A stretch of DNA of 64,000 nt from CAJQPP01 sp963793465 (GCA_963793465.1 CAWCAJ010000005.1:434001-498000); one strand, 5' to 3'; shown: positions 46,275 to 55,515, numbered from the stretch's first letter. Notes: generated by a model from the letters alone, not told the origin. Program-made: numbers and translations.

Positions 46275-46503
46275 GATTGGACACTCCTTTGATGAGATTC
46301 CGTTCCGGAGGGGGGCGGGTAGATTCCGCCTTGAGTGATTTTTACAAAATCGGTTGCGAATTCAGCATTTAATACGGGGTGCATTTGGAAAAGGTTTCGC
46401 CAAACCGAGTTACAACGCAAAGAATTTTCCGCTGAGCACTGGACAAACGTAGGCTTGTGCAAATGGCCCGCAGTTGCTGTCGGGGTGCAGGTGGCCGTGT
46501 GCC

Positions 46504-46543
46504 GGGAAGGCGGTGGCCCGGGAAGGCGGTGGCCCGGGAAGGC
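46504..46543. repeat. 16-bp tandem repeat upstream of csrA
   Basis: GGGAAGGCGGTGGCCC occurs at 46504-46519 and 46520-46535, with a partial third copy to 46543. It lies in the 329-bp gap between the UVR-motif gene and csrA, which has no other gene. The array is rich in GGA-like triplets, the CsrA target, but it is upstream and may not be transcribed with csrA. Confidence 0.8.
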
Positions 46544-46603
46544 CAGTCGGGTGGCCCCGGTTTCAGCGAGCCAGTCTGACATTCGTCGGCGACCGGCCAG
46601 CGG

Positions 46604-47353
46604 CTACATTTTGTCGCGTTTGTTCAGCTTGTCGCGGAGGCTGGCAGCCAGTTCATATTGTTCCGCCGATATCGCTTCCGCCAACTGCTCGGTGAGCGTT
46701 TTTCCGACTTCATAACGGTGCCTCAGGTTCTCACGAAACTCATCCAGTCGTTGCACCAATTCGTCCTGCTCGAATTGATCCTCGGCCTCGTATGCCGCAA
46801 ACAGATCTCGCAACACATTCAGACCCCGATTGACTTCTTCGATTGCCAATTCCGGTCCGTTGTCGCCATGCAATTTCTCCAGAGCAGAAGCCTGGGTTCG
46901 ATGATAGAGCACGAATGGACGATACTGTTCATGTGACAGCGTCCATTGTTCGCTGGGTGAGTGGGCCTTGCAGAAATCCATCAACGCCAGGGTGTGATCG
47001 GCGTCGCGGACCGCCAACTCAAAGTGTTTCAACTGCAGCCAACAAACCCGACGATGGTAGAATTGCACGAATTCACGATCGACTTCGATGCACTGGTCTT
47101 CGTCGAGGGACATTTCGGGATCGCGGGCCGCCAGCAGCCGCAGGTAATCCAGGTAGGTGTCCATCTCCTCGGGTCGGGAACCATCCGGTCGGCCGCTGGT
47201 TTCCAGTTGCAACAAGCCCATGTCGACCCGCATTTGCAACACGGTGCGGTCGCCAATCATGATTTCGCGCACGTTCGAACCGAGGGGATCAAACTCCCAT
47301 TCATTCAGGATGTGGTCAATACCGTCCGAATCCGACATCGATTGCAAGGTCAT
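46604..47353 (-). CDS. UvrB/UvrC motif-containing protein
   Basis: A 249-residue cytoplasmic protein. The conserved N-terminal part reads IDHILNEWEFDPLGSNVREI, then TVLQMRVDMGLLQLETSGRPDG. The mid region carries TPR-like helices (FELAVRDADHTLALMDFC, RPFVLYHRTQASALEKLHG). The C-terminal helix pair (LAEAISAEQYELAASLRDKL) is the UVR motif that in UvrB contacts UvrC and also occurs in stress-response adaptor proteins. I choose ATG 47351-47353; ATG 47336-47338 is an alternative and a longer frame runs to 47461. Role unknown; a planctomycete-conserved type. Confidence 0.8.
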   Translation of the reverse strand: MTLQSMSDSDGIDHILNEWEFDPLGSNVREIMIGDRTVLQMRVDMGLLQLETSGRPDGSRPEEMDTYLDYLRLLAARDPEMSLDEDQCIEVDREFVQFYHRRVCWLQLKHFELAVRDADHTLALMDFCKAHSPSEQWTLSHEQYRPFVLYHRTQASALEKLHGDNGPELAIEEVNRGLNVLRDLFAAYEAEDQFEQDELVQRLDEFRENLRHRYEVGKTLTEQLAEAISAEQYELAASLRDKLNKRDKM

Positions 47354-47485
47354 GGGTACCGTGGAAAGGGCTGCCAAACGGCCTTCAACCTTAACATAAG
47401 AGGCACTCGGGCGAACAGACGATTCCCCGATCGCAAACGCCTGGAAATCCGTATTTTCCAAAAAAAGCAGAGTTGCGGGACGTCC

Positions 47486-47818
47486 TTAACAGCGTGGACT
47501 CGGGTTGCGAGTTTCCAGTTCGTAGTGACCGGTTTGAATCGTGGCAGCAGCGGACTCGTCAATCACGAACAATTGCCGCCGCGCTTTCTGTTCCCGCAGC
47601 TCCCGCTTCAGGTTCCTGAATTCCAGCCAACAGGCTCCCGTCGAGAACAACAGCCAAATCAGGGCTTCCGGCAGAATCTGATTTCTGGCAACCAGCCCCA
47701 GGGTTGGCCCAACGATGCCCAACAGACACAGGGCATAAAACGCCCAGCCCTGCAACAGGCGAGGTCCGGGCAATACACTGAAAGACGAGCCATGGAACCA
47801 TTCCGGTTTGACGAACAT
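47486..47818 (-). CDS. Small membrane protein of unknown function
   Basis: I do not recognise this family. The 110-residue protein has two likely membrane helices (LLQGWAFYALCLLGIVGPTL at about 21-40, and LPEALIWLLFSTGACWLEF at about 49-67), then a charged cytoplasmic segment (LKRELREQKARRQ) and a soluble tail. The ATG at 47816-47818 has GGAG 7 bases upstream, supporting a real gene. It lies 132 bp upstream of the UVR-motif gene on the same strand. Confidence 0.68.
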   Translation of the reverse strand: MFVKPEWFHGSSFSVLPGPRLLQGWAFYALCLLGIVGPTLGLVARNQILPEALIWLLFSTGACWLEFRNLKRELREQKARRQLFVIDESAAATIQTGHYELETRNPSPRC

Positions 47819-47904
47819 TTTCCTACTCCAGTTAAACCGGGGCTGTGGGGGACGTGTTCAAGAAGGATTTATTCGTGGCCAGGCAGGACTTATTGGTAAT
47901 CGCC

Positions 47905-47930
47905 AAAAAAAAACCCGAAATCTCTTCCGG
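47905..47930 (-). terminator. Candidate Rho-independent terminator after the ArfB-type gene
   Basis: On the minus strand a 6-bp stem (one G-U pair) closes a GAGA tetraloop, followed by G and nine T residues (47905-47913). It is about 155 bp past the ArfB-type stop. Confidence 0.65.
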
Positions 47931-48085
47931 CTGCCTGCATCCGCTTGCGGCCACTGGGCTCGCTGGTGGTCTGACCAGGTAGATCTGACAGCTGCCACTG
48001 CTGGCTTGCCCTGCAGTGTCGTTGCGAATCCAGCACGGTGCTTTCAATGCAGACCTGACAGGGCACCAGGGGCGAAGCGTGGCCA

Positions 48086-48502
48086 TCAATCGTCGATGGG
48101 TTTGCGGAGTTGCTTCTTTTGCGACTGGCGTTTCTTTTCGTCCCGCCTTCTCCGTTTGGCGCCTTTGGAAACTTGCGTGGCTTTTCGGGGTCGGGGCGGC
48201 GTTGCCACTGCCAGTATCATCTCCCGCAATTTGTTGAGGGAATCGTCCACATTACGGCTCTGATCCCGAAAACGCTGACTGGCGATGATCAAATCGCCGT
48301 CACCGGTCAGCCTTCCCGCGAATTTCTGCACAAACCGCTGCTTGACCGCTTCCGGAAGATGCGCGGTTTGGTACACGTTCCATCTCAATTGGACCCGGGA
48401 GTTGACCTTGTTTACGTGTTGCCCGCCGGGACCGCTGGCCCGCGAGAACGCAAACTTAATCTCTCGCAAGGGAATTGAGATTTTCGAATTGACCTGTAAC
48501 AT
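48086..48502 (-). CDS. arfB: Peptide chain release factor-like ribosome rescue protein (ArfB/YaeJ type)
   Basis: ArfB enters the A site of stalled ribosomes lacking a stop codon and hydrolyses peptidyl-tRNA. The GGQ motif is present in FSRASGPGGQHVNKVNSRVQL (about 22-42), followed by a basic C-terminal tail (KGAKRRRRDEKKRQSQKKQL) that in ArfB occupies the mRNA channel. There is no codon-recognition domain, separating it from RF1/RF2. I start at ATG 48500-48502 (138 residues, close to E. coli ArfB at 140); the frame is open upstream to 48646. It is divergent from the beta-propeller gene. Confidence 0.88.
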   Translation of the reverse strand: MLQVNSKISIPLREIKFAFSRASGPGGQHVNKVNSRVQLRWNVYQTAHLPEAVKQRFVQKFAGRLTGDGDLIIASQRFRDQSRNVDDSLNKLREMILAVATPPRPRKATQVSKGAKRRRRDEKKRQSQKKQLRKPIDD

Positions 48503-48673
48503 CGACTTGCACTCGCCGGGAGTTTCTGCGGATTTCATGGGCGATGAGGGTTTCGTCTGCTGGCCGGTCACTGGGCCTGGATGGAATCCATTGGATCGGT
48601 CAGGGACCCTGATAGACCCGCAGGCGGCTCCCATCCACCACTCCAAGCCAGCCCAGTCTCACAAAGGTTTTCC

Positions 48674-50146
48674 ATGATACCCTGTTTGCCAAATGACGCT
48701 TTGAAAAATGACGCTTTGCCAACAGGCGTTTCAAATAAAAGGGGCGTTTCAAAAATCGGTATTGTGATTCTCGCGGTCAGCTTGCCGTTCCTTTCTCCAC
48801 ACTGGCTGCTGGCCCAGGAACACCGGCAGGATGGGGCGGAGGAACCCGCCGCATCGGAATCCGACGCGGGCATCGAGAGTCTTTGGACACGGGATGGTTG
48901 GGATTGGCCTTCCTTTCTGGGACCGGACCGAGACGGCAAGTCCGCGGAAAAAGACATCGCCTGGGGCTGGTCCACCCAAGCGCCCCAGCTGGTGTGGAGT
49001 CAGCGAATCGGTGAGGGCTATGCCATGGGATCGGTGGCTGCAGGTCGTTACTTTCATTTCGATCGGGATCAGGGTCAGGGGAGACTGCGGGTTTTCCATG
49101 CCGAAACCGGAAAACTGTTGTGGCAGTTTCAGTACCCCACCGACTACACGGACATGTACGGGTTCGATGGCGGACCCCGGGCCTCCCCCGTGGTGGACCG
49201 GGACCGTGTTTACCTATTGGGTGCCGAGGGCTGGCTGCATTGCCTGCAAGCCGCTGACGGCCAGAAAATATGGGATGTCAATACGACCGAAGAGTTCGGG
49301 GTTGTGCAGAATTTTTTTGGAGTGGGGAGTACTCCCCTGATTTACAAGGACTTGCTGATCACCATGGTGGGTGGTAGTCCGCCTGCATCCAGCAAACTGC
49401 CAGCGGGTCGTTTGGCGGAGGTGCAGCCCAACGGCACCGGCATCGTGGCCTTCGACAAATTCACCGGAGCCGTGCGTTATCAGACCATCAACGACCTGGC
49501 CAGCTACGCTTCCCCGGTGGTGGTGAATCTGCAGGGAAGGAGCACCGGCCTGGCGTTCCTGCGATCCGGGTTATTTGCCTTTGATCCGGATAGCGGGCAG
49601 GCCGGGTTTGAGTTTCCCTGGCGGGCCAAAAAACTGGAAAGCGTGAACGCCAGTACGCCCGTGCTGGAAGAATCGCAGGTCTTGATCACCGAGTCCTACG
49701 GTCCCGGGGCGGCCTTCCTTCAGGTGCAGGACGGGCAACCCAAACCCGTTTGGCAGGATCAGGGGGAACGCGACCGCCGCCTGGCCTGTCATTGGAACAC
49801 ACCCATCCTGGTCGACGGCTATGCCTATGCCAGCACGGGCGAAAAACAGTCAACCGCCCTGCTGCGTTGTCTGCGGCTGCGGGACGGCAAGGTGATGTGG
49901 GAAGAACCGGGTCTGTCCCGCAGCAGTCTTACCTACGTCGACGGACAATTGATCTGTTTGACTGAAACTGGAAGACTGTTTCATTTTCGTCCCAATCCCG
50001 AGTCTTTTGAAATTGAGGGCGAAGCCGAGATCTCGGGGCTGCGTCTGCTGTTTCCCTGTTGGGCGGCCCCCATCGTCTCTCACGGCTATCTGTATGTACG
50101 CGGTAAGTCCCAGGTGGTGTGCCTCGATATCCGAAGTCGGCGTTGA
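48674..50146 (+). CDS. PQQ-like beta-propeller repeat protein, exported
   Basis: A 490-residue protein with an internal hydrophobic signal segment (KIGIVILAVSLPFLSPHWLLAQ, about 27-48) and a beta-propeller built from PQQ/BamB-like blades. Readable blades are WPSFLGPDRDGKSAEKDIAW, RLRVFHAETGKLLWQFQYP, WLHCLQAADGQKIWDV, GIVAFDKFTGAVRYQT and LLRCLRLRDGKVMWEEPGL. The WPSFLGPDRDG opening is frequent in planctomycete outer-membrane-associated propellers. The ATG at 48674 has AAAGG seven bases upstream. It probably acts in the periplasm as a scaffold rather than a PQQ enzyme; no catalytic residues are visible. Confidence 0.85.
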   Translation: MIPCLPNDALKNDALPTGVSNKRGVSKIGIVILAVSLPFLSPHWLLAQEHRQDGAEEPAASESDAGIESLWTRDGWDWPSFLGPDRDGKSAEKDIAWGWSTQAPQLVWSQRIGEGYAMGSVAAGRYFHFDRDQGQGRLRVFHAETGKLLWQFQYPTDYTDMYGFDGGPRASPVVDRDRVYLLGAEGWLHCLQAADGQKIWDVNTTEEFGVVQNFFGVGSTPLIYKDLLITMVGGSPPASSKLPAGRLAEVQPNGTGIVAFDKFTGAVRYQTINDLASYASPVVVNLQGRSTGLAFLRSGLFAFDPDSGQAGFEFPWRAKKLESVNASTPVLEESQVLITESYGPGAAFLQVQDGQPKPVWQDQGERDRRLACHWNTPILVDGYAYASTGEKQSTALLRCLRLRDGKVMWEEPGLSRSSLTYVDGQLICLTETGRLFHFRPNPESFEIEGEAEISGLRLLFPCWAAPIVSHGYLYVRGKSQVVCLDIRSRR

Positions 50147-50329
50147 AGCCACTCCTGCCTGGATACGTGAGGCCCTGGATGGCCCGGGCCTGTCGCACGC
50201 AAGCCCTGAGGTTCACTGCCGATGCCAGGGAGCGGGGCATGATCCCTACGCTGGCGTCGCTTTCGCAAAATGGCCGACGACGAGTGAACAGCGTTAGATG
50301 AACAGCAGGGTGGGATCAGCGGCGAGTGA

Positions 50330-51163
50330 TCAGGTGGCCGAAGCGCGGTGGTTGGTCAGGTTGCCGGATTGCAGTCGCCGGTAACAGTCGGCCGAGTCAT
50401 CCAGCAGCTGACGATACTTCAAGGGCCCGTACAACGGCCCGAAGACTTCCATTTCATACATGCCGCGGTAGCCGTTGTCCTCCAGCGAATTGAACCATTT
50501 TTGGACCGGTAGCGCGCCGGTTCCCGGTCGGCTGCGGCAGACTTCCGCCCGATGATCTTTGCGATCGGAAAGTTGCACCAGCGCCAGGCGGGGAACGATC
50601 TGGGGAATGGACTCGAAGATGGCGGAGTTGGTGCCTGTAAAAAACAGATCCAATACGATTCCCAGTTCCTGAGGCAAATACTCGCTGGCAAACGACAGCG
50701 ATTCCTCAGCGGAATCAAAGACGGTCCAGGGATTGGCCCGTTTGCGGCACATGATCTCCATGGCCAGTGTGACGCCGAAATCGGTGGCCATGGGCAGGAG
50801 ACGTTCCAACGCTTTGGAAAACAGTCGACGGCTGTGTCTGCGAGTATGATTGCCACGGCTGCCGGGATGCACAATCAGGCATTCGGCCCCAATTTTGGCG
50901 GCTGTGCGAATCGCCGTCATACCATCTTCGATGGCCTGTTCGTGTGACATGCCACAACTGCCCGTGAATCCGCCAGCCCAGGAAAGGCTGGAAACCCGCA
51001 GGTCGTTCAGATAAAGCAGGTCGGTCGCATAGTCGGAATCAAAGTCCGAGTATTTGGCACGCCAGACGCCGATATTCTGAATGCCTCGTCGCGAAAGTTC
51101 GGTGACCTCCTGTTCCAGTGACCAACGATAGGTAGAAAACTCGCTGATCGAAAGACGAATCAT
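50330..51163 (-). CDS. Sugar phosphate isomerase/epimerase family protein
   Basis: A TIM-barrel protein of the xylose isomerase-like / AP-endonuclease 2 family, 277 residues. It starts LSISEFSTYRWSLEQEVTEL with a (S/T)...W pattern and has SSLSWAGGF, CLIVHPGSRGNHT (metal-site His), LAMEIMC (Glu), IVLDLFFTGTN (Asp) and LVQLSDRK (the region where the HxD metal ligands usually lie). The YRGMYEMEVFGP C-terminus holds the final Glu ligand. Several such proteins act on inositol or keto-sugars; the substrate is unknown. ATG 51161-51163 has GGGAG 9 bases upstream. Confidence 0.83.
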   Translation of the reverse strand: MIRLSISEFSTYRWSLEQEVTELSRRGIQNIGVWRAKYSDFDSDYATDLLYLNDLRVSSLSWAGGFTGSCGMSHEQAIEDGMTAIRTAAKIGAECLIVHPGSRGNHTRRHSRRLFSKALERLLPMATDFGVTLAMEIMCRKRANPWTVFDSAEESLSFASEYLPQELGIVLDLFFTGTNSAIFESIPQIVPRLALVQLSDRKDHRAEVCRSRPGTGALPVQKWFNSLEDNGYRGMYEMEVFGPLYGPLKYRQLLDDSADCYRRLQSGNLTNHRASAT

Positions 51164-51705
51164 TCTGGCAGACTCCCGCAATAGGTCGCAATGAATTGTT
51201 TTTTCCGGGTCGCTTCCCATTGGCCATCGCCAAGGATTCCGGCCCGTTTCAATCAACGGCTCGAACTCCGGAATTGAATCGAGCAGGAGAAGTATGAAAA
51301 CAGGTCAGGGTTCTGTAAACATGAGATTGCTGACCGCCAAATAACTTTTTTTTTGCAAGGTCAATTGATCGGGAAATGTTAATTTTTGGTTGGGATTTCG
51401 AATCGCTGTTCCCGCAAAAGTGCTGTCATCGCCTTGGTTTTTTTTTGCAGCTGGAGATTTTTCGTTTCTGTTGGATTGGAAAGCGATACAATGCAAAGCT
51501 CGCAGCCCGCATCGTGATCGAGTTGCCTTTTTCAGGAGGGATGAGGCAAAACGAAAACTGGCGTGGGTTCAAGGCCCGCTAAGCAATGCATGATAGGCCC
51601 GCCAAGCCTCTCGTCGCAGGTAACGGAGTCACAGATTTTCGAAGCGTTCCGGGGCTTCCCCAAGGATTCCCCAAGGCGTTTCCGAGAAATCCAGGAAAGG
51701 AACGG
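51164..51705. other. Intergenic region, no supported gene
   Basis: About 540 bp separate divergent genes. It holds two poly-T runs (about 51345 and 51438), neither behind a stable hairpin, and a duplicated AAGGATTCCCC (about 51660-51680). A TACAAT (51487-51492) could be a -10 box for the BON gene but lacks a good -35. Confidence 0.35.
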
Positions 51706-51984
51706 ATGATGCGCACCACACCCGATCGGATTGGATTTAACGACGACGACGTCCTCTGGCGTGTTGAGTCGTATTTGGGCAGCCGACATATTCCCACGTT
51801 TCGCAACCTGGTGGTCCACGTGCATCGGGGAACGGTAACACTCTCGGGACGTGTCGAAAATTACCATCAACGGCAAGTGGCCCTGAATTCCTGCCGTCGC
51901 GTTGCCGGCGTCTTGAAGCTGGTCGATCAAATCGAAGTCGTGCCGGGCTGTGGCAAAGAGTTGCGGAAGGCAGTTGCCCGATAA
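51706..51984 (+). CDS. BON domain-containing protein
   Basis: A 92-residue single BON domain. The motif LVVHVHRGTVTLSGRVENYH followed by KLVDQIEVV is the BON core, a small alpha/beta domain seen in OsmY and in secretins where it may bind membrane or anionic lipid. There is no signal peptide, so it is probably cytoplasmic. ATG 51706 is preferred because AAAGGA lies just upstream; an open frame extends to 51586. No partner gene is adjacent on this strand. Confidence 0.8.
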   Translation: MMRTTPDRIGFNDDDVLWRVESYLGSRHIPTFRNLVVHVHRGTVTLSGRVENYHQRQVALNSCRRVAGVLKLVDQIEVVPGCGKELRKAVAR

Positions 51985-52113
51985 CGGTTGGCTTAGGTCA
52001 CCGGTTAGATCGCGTTTCGATTCGATTCGTTTCGTTTCGTTTCGATGTGACGGTTTCTCGTGAAAGTTGCTGACGAAATTGAGTGTGGCACAGGCTGCCT
52101 GTCCGTGCGACTT

Positions 52114-52162
52114 GCACCCGCGTCTGGATTCGCACCCGCGTCTGGATTCGCACCCGCGTCTG
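52114..52162. repeat. 18-bp tandem repeat
   Basis: GCACCCGCGTCTGGATTC occurs twice exactly (52114-52131, 52132-52149) and a third copy loses identity after 13 bases. The surrounding 280 bp hold no gene. A run of TTCGATTCG/TTTCG repeats sits just before it (about 52016-52046). Confidence 0.9.
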
Positions 52163-52262
52163 AAAACGGCTGACTCTACCGAAACTGCCGAAAATAGGTT
52201 TGGCGAGCGGTCACCCTGGCTTCCCACACGACACGGTCGACGGTTTGTCGTCTATTCGTGGA

Positions 52263-53264
52263 CTATTCGTCGGTAAGGTCCCAGGCTTTCATCCAGAATT
52301 GTCCACCCCGCTTCATCCCAAACTGTTTGGTTAACCGCTGGTCCATGTCCGGTAAATGTCCGGCACCGTAGAACACGCCAATCCGGGTCTTTCCCTGGTT
52401 GATCTGATCCCGCAGCACTTGAAAAGCCTTGGTGTTGCGATGGTCAATGATGGTTGAACCTTCCTTGCCCTGGAAAATCACCATGCCCGATTCCATATCC
52501 ATCATTTGTTCGGCCATCACCTCCCGCAGCTTCTCCTGATCGTTCCCCAACATGGCAATCAGCAGCTCAGTTTCAAGGGAAGCCGCCCCGGCTTCGGCCT
52601 TGCTTTGTCGGGCCATCCCCTGACCAATGGCCTTGAGTGCCATCTTGAAGATGCTTTCTTCATTCTTCTTCATGCTCTCGGCAAATTCTTCGGGTGTCAT
52701 GTCGGCATGCACAAAATTCTTGGCCGTGTAGTCAATGTGCTCCAGCTGGAATTCCAGACCCAGAACCGATTGCAGACCCTGTTGCAGCCCCGAAATAGGG
52801 TTGAAGCCACGCTCTCCGCCACCTCGGGGAATCACAGTCCCTTCGGGCGCCACGAGTTCGTAAAGCAGGGCATCGTAACGCTCAAACAGCTGGTTCAGTT
52901 GCTGGTAGTATCCCTGCTCGCCTACATGCACGACGCCAATCAGATCCACCGTAACCAGTTTCCCATCGGTGTTGCGGGTCACATAGCGGGTCACCGACGT
53001 TTCCATGGCCACCGGCTCCTGATCGCGATCCAGACGGATTCGCATGAACCGATCCATATCTGCCCCGGATCGCGTCTGTCCCGCGGTGGCGGTGGCAGCC
53101 GGTTGGACCGCGGCGTCCGCATCTTGTTGTGCCGAGCATGTTTGCGGCAATCCGATCGACAGGGCCAGCAGGACCAACCCAAGGGGAAAGGTCAACCCAA
53201 GGGGAAAGGTCAACCCAAGGGGAAAGGTCAACCCAAGGGGAAAGGTAATGCGATTTTTCTTCAT
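52263..53264 (-). CDS. TraB/GumN family protein, exported
   Basis: The TraB/PrgY/GumN family contains metal-dependent-peptidase-like proteins of uncertain activity. Signature segments are IGVVHVGEQGYYQQLNQLF (start of the fold), ALLYELVAPEG and GVFYGAGHLPDMDQRL near the end. The N-terminus is odd: the signal-peptide core consists of four exact TFPLGL units followed by VLLALSIGLPQTCSAQQ. The unit is encoded by an 18-bp minisatellite (53175-53246). The start at ATG 53262-53264 gives 333 residues; the frame continues to 53351. It is probably periplasmic or lipoprotein-like in location. Confidence 0.85.
   Translation of the reverse strand: MKKNRITFPLGLTFPLGLTFPLGLTFPLGLVLLALSIGLPQTCSAQQDADAAVQPAATATAGQTRSGADMDRFMRIRLDRDQEPVAMETSVTRYVTRNTDGKLVTVDLIGVVHVGEQGYYQQLNQLFERYDALLYELVAPEGTVIPRGGGERGFNPISGLQQGLQSVLGLEFQLEHIDYTAKNFVHADMTPEEFAESMKKNEESIFKMALKAIGQGMARQSKAEAGAASLETELLIAMLGNDQEKLREVMAEQMMDMESGMVIFQGKEGSTIIDHRNTKAFQVLRDQINQGKTRIGVFYGAGHLPDMDQRLTKQFGMKRGGQFWMKAWDLTDE
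53175..53246. repeat. 18-bp minisatellite in the TraB-type signal peptide
   Basis: CAACCCAAGGGGAAAGGT is repeated four times without a mismatch. On the coding strand it encodes TFPLGL units in the hydrophobic core of the signal peptide, lengthening that core by 6 residues per copy. Confidence 0.95.
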
Positions 53265-53395
53265 CTGGAGGGTCCGGAACACGGAAACGGGCATGAGCAT
53301 AAACCGTCGCGGGGCGTGGCCACTCCACAGGGGCCGACCCGCTCCCTTCAAGTATAGGGGCTGAGCCCGTGGCGGGAAATGCAGTGTCCCGCGAC

Positions 53396-54142
53396 TCAGG
53401 GCAATTCCGCGACCTTCAAACCCCTGGAAACGGTCACTTCACCACCCCGAGACAATAATACGAATTTGGGTCGTTTGAAATACTTGCGAAATTCTTTGTC
53501 TACGAACTGTTGGATTTGCACATCAAAGGAGCCGGAGGAGGCATTCCAGACCAGCCAAGGGGCTTGCCGGATTGGGTAACAGTAAGTGCCCCGCCGGGAG
53601 ACGACGAAACGATGTTCCTGACGCAACACAAACAGCTCTTTGGAATCATCCTGGCTTTTGGTGGCCTGAGTTCTGGCCGATACCTTGAAATGACTTTCCA
53701 GGTTTTCCAACCGCCAGCGGTACTCGGCAGTCGGCAGGGCATCCCGGCGGGCTTCTTCAAAATTCGTCGTGCTGCAATCGATCGACGCCGTGATTTGGGG
53801 TTGTCCCGTCAACCAATGAAACACCCAGGCGGCCAGTTTCCCGGAAACGAGGTTTTTCAGCTTAAAATGCCCCAGCCGCGTAACCCCATTACTCTCCCAA
53901 CTGACGTAGGTTCGCAAGTCAATCTCATTGATGGATGGAAACAGGTTCAATCGACGGCCAGCAGGATGAAAATCCCGAATATGTTTGGCCATCAGAGTAA
54001 CCAGCGAATGATCCTGAAAGGGAAGCAGTCGCGTGCCCTTGGGGATCCAAGGTTGCAACAAACGCGGATCAACGTCGAAATTCAGGGCCACCACGTCGCG
54101 CCATTCGCATTTGTAGATGGGTTTTCGGGAGTTGGCAGTCAT
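53396..54142 (-). CDS. DUF2071 family protein
   Basis: A 248-residue protein of the YqjF/DUF2071 family with unknown biochemical role. The start KCEWRDVVALNFDVDPRLLQ and LQPWIPKGTRLLPFQDHSL are the family opening. Also visible are LRTYVSWESNGVTRLGHF and GTYCYPIRQAPWLVWNA. No catalytic residues are established for the family. I choose ATG 54140-54142; a TTG precedes it by one codon. It lies 53 bp after the helical-repeat gene (54196-55515) on the same strand. Confidence 0.82.
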   Translation of the reverse strand: MTANSRKPIYKCEWRDVVALNFDVDPRLLQPWIPKGTRLLPFQDHSLVTLMAKHIRDFHPAGRRLNLFPSINEIDLRTYVSWESNGVTRLGHFKLKNLVSGKLAAWVFHWLTGQPQITASIDCSTTNFEEARRDALPTAEYRWRLENLESHFKVSARTQATKSQDDSKELFVLRQEHRFVVSRRGTYCYPIRQAPWLVWNASSGSFDVQIQQFVDKEFRKYFKRPKFVLLSRGGEVTVSRGLKVAELP

Positions 54143-54195
54143 CAATTCATGGCCTCTCCAGTGAATCTGGGCCGGGGAGTGAAGGCGAGAAAAAC

Positions 54196-55515
54196 TCAGT
54201 ATTTCTTGTCAGCATTTGCATCCTGCTCGGAAGTCCGTTGGGGGGAGGCGTGTTGCCCGCGATTCCATTTTTCCCTGGCCGCCTGACGAGTTTCCTCGTC
54301 CGCGAAACCAGAGTGCGGAACAGGCAACAGCTGTCCCTGGAATAACCCGCCTTCCTGGTTCAGGCCGAATTCCTGGTACGGCAACCCGCTCAGGTGAATC
54401 ATGGTGGCCAGAGCCACATCACCGACTTGCACACTGTATTCGGAATCCGTACTGTTTCGCTTGATAAACCGGCCATCGGGCAACCGCAGGGAGTTGTCCA
54501 GATAACGTGCCAACAACTTGATGTGGCTGCCGTTCCCGTGCAGTCCGATCAATCGGATGGAATCGCGAATTGAACCGCTGGGAACCGGATTGGGCTGTCG
54601 CAGGAAACGCTCAGCCACCGGCACACCCTCGGGCAAATCCAAAGTCAATGAAACAACAATCCTCTGGGGCATTTCCATTGCTTCCGGGTCTTCCAGTTGC
54701 ACCCACTGGATCGCGGCTTTGCGATGCAATCCGCCCAGCCGGTAGGTTTCGGAAACCAGTTCCGGGAAGGCGCTTTGACTGAAAAACAGCGTCAACGGGC
54801 GGCGTAGGGAGGGCAGCTCGTTGGCCACGGATATTTGCGGTAACGTCTTGAGCACTTGCAGGGAGATGCAACTCATCAAGCTGTGGTCGAAGCTGGCCCC
54901 GCGGGGCCCTTGTTCCAGCAGTTCCTTCAAGAGTTCTTGCAGCAACGGGGCCGGGTTGGTCTCGTCTTCGTGACGATCCAGGGTCGCTTGACGCTCCCGG
55001 TATAACGGCACGAAGCATTCCCGGGCCGCCTCGTCGGTCCCCATGGCTTCCGAAAAGGTCTGCCAGCCGGGTAGCGAGTTGTCGCCAGCGACGAAACCGC
55101 GAATGCGTCCTTCGCGGTTTTCATAGCGAATCAGATCAACGATGCGGGCCACTCGCAATCGCAACTCGTGATCGCCCGAATGCTTTTGGGCCTCCAAAGC
55201 AGCCAGAGCGTCGATGCCGATCTCCAGCAATCGGGATTCCGCCTCTTGCCGATTCTGAAAGTCGTCGTCGGTCAGTTGCCGTATCCAAGCCGCAATAGCC
55301 TCCTGAGTGTCGGGTGCGAAGCCGGTTGCTGCCGGCCCGATTCCACCTTGGGCCAGCAAACCACCACAGGGAGCGAGAACGATGGCCGTCAGCGTGGCAA
55401 GCGTTGCCAGTACCCGTGGGCCGCCTGCTGGCATCGCCACCATCCAAGTTACCAAAGCACGGACCACCCGGCAAATTGCCGGTCGCGTTGGTCGTTGTCC
55501 CTGTTTGCCTGTCAT
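54196..55515 (-). CDS. Exported alpha-helical (HEAT-like) repeat protein
   Basis: A 439-residue protein with a signal-like hydrophobic stretch (LATLATLTAIVLAPCGGLLAQ, about 38-58). Next is an alpha-helical segment beginning AIAAWIRQLTDDDFQNRQEA, with LLEIGIDALAALEAQKHSGD. The later part (SLTLDLPEGVPVAERFLRQP) is not recognised. Its N-terminal helix pair is similar to that of the divergent gene at 55727 (VQQWLQDLESDTYAARQAAS), so the two may be paralogs. The ATG at 55513-55515 is uncertain, as no good ribosome binding site precedes it. No function is known. Confidence 0.72.
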   Translation of the reverse strand: MTGKQGQRPTRPAICRVVRALVTWMVAMPAGGPRVLATLATLTAIVLAPCGGLLAQGGIGPAATGFAPDTQEAIAAWIRQLTDDDFQNRQEAESRLLEIGIDALAALEAQKHSGDHELRLRVARIVDLIRYENREGRIRGFVAGDNSLPGWQTFSEAMGTDEAARECFVPLYRERQATLDRHEDETNPAPLLQELLKELLEQGPRGASFDHSLMSCISLQVLKTLPQISVANELPSLRRPLTLFFSQSAFPELVSETYRLGGLHRKAAIQWVQLEDPEAMEMPQRIVVSLTLDLPEGVPVAERFLRQPNPVPSGSIRDSIRLIGLHGNGSHIKLLARYLDNSLRLPDGRFIKRNSTDSEYSVQVGDVALATMIHLSGLPYQEFGLNQEGGLFQGQLLPVPHSGFADEETRQAAREKWNRGQHASPQRTSEQDANADKKY

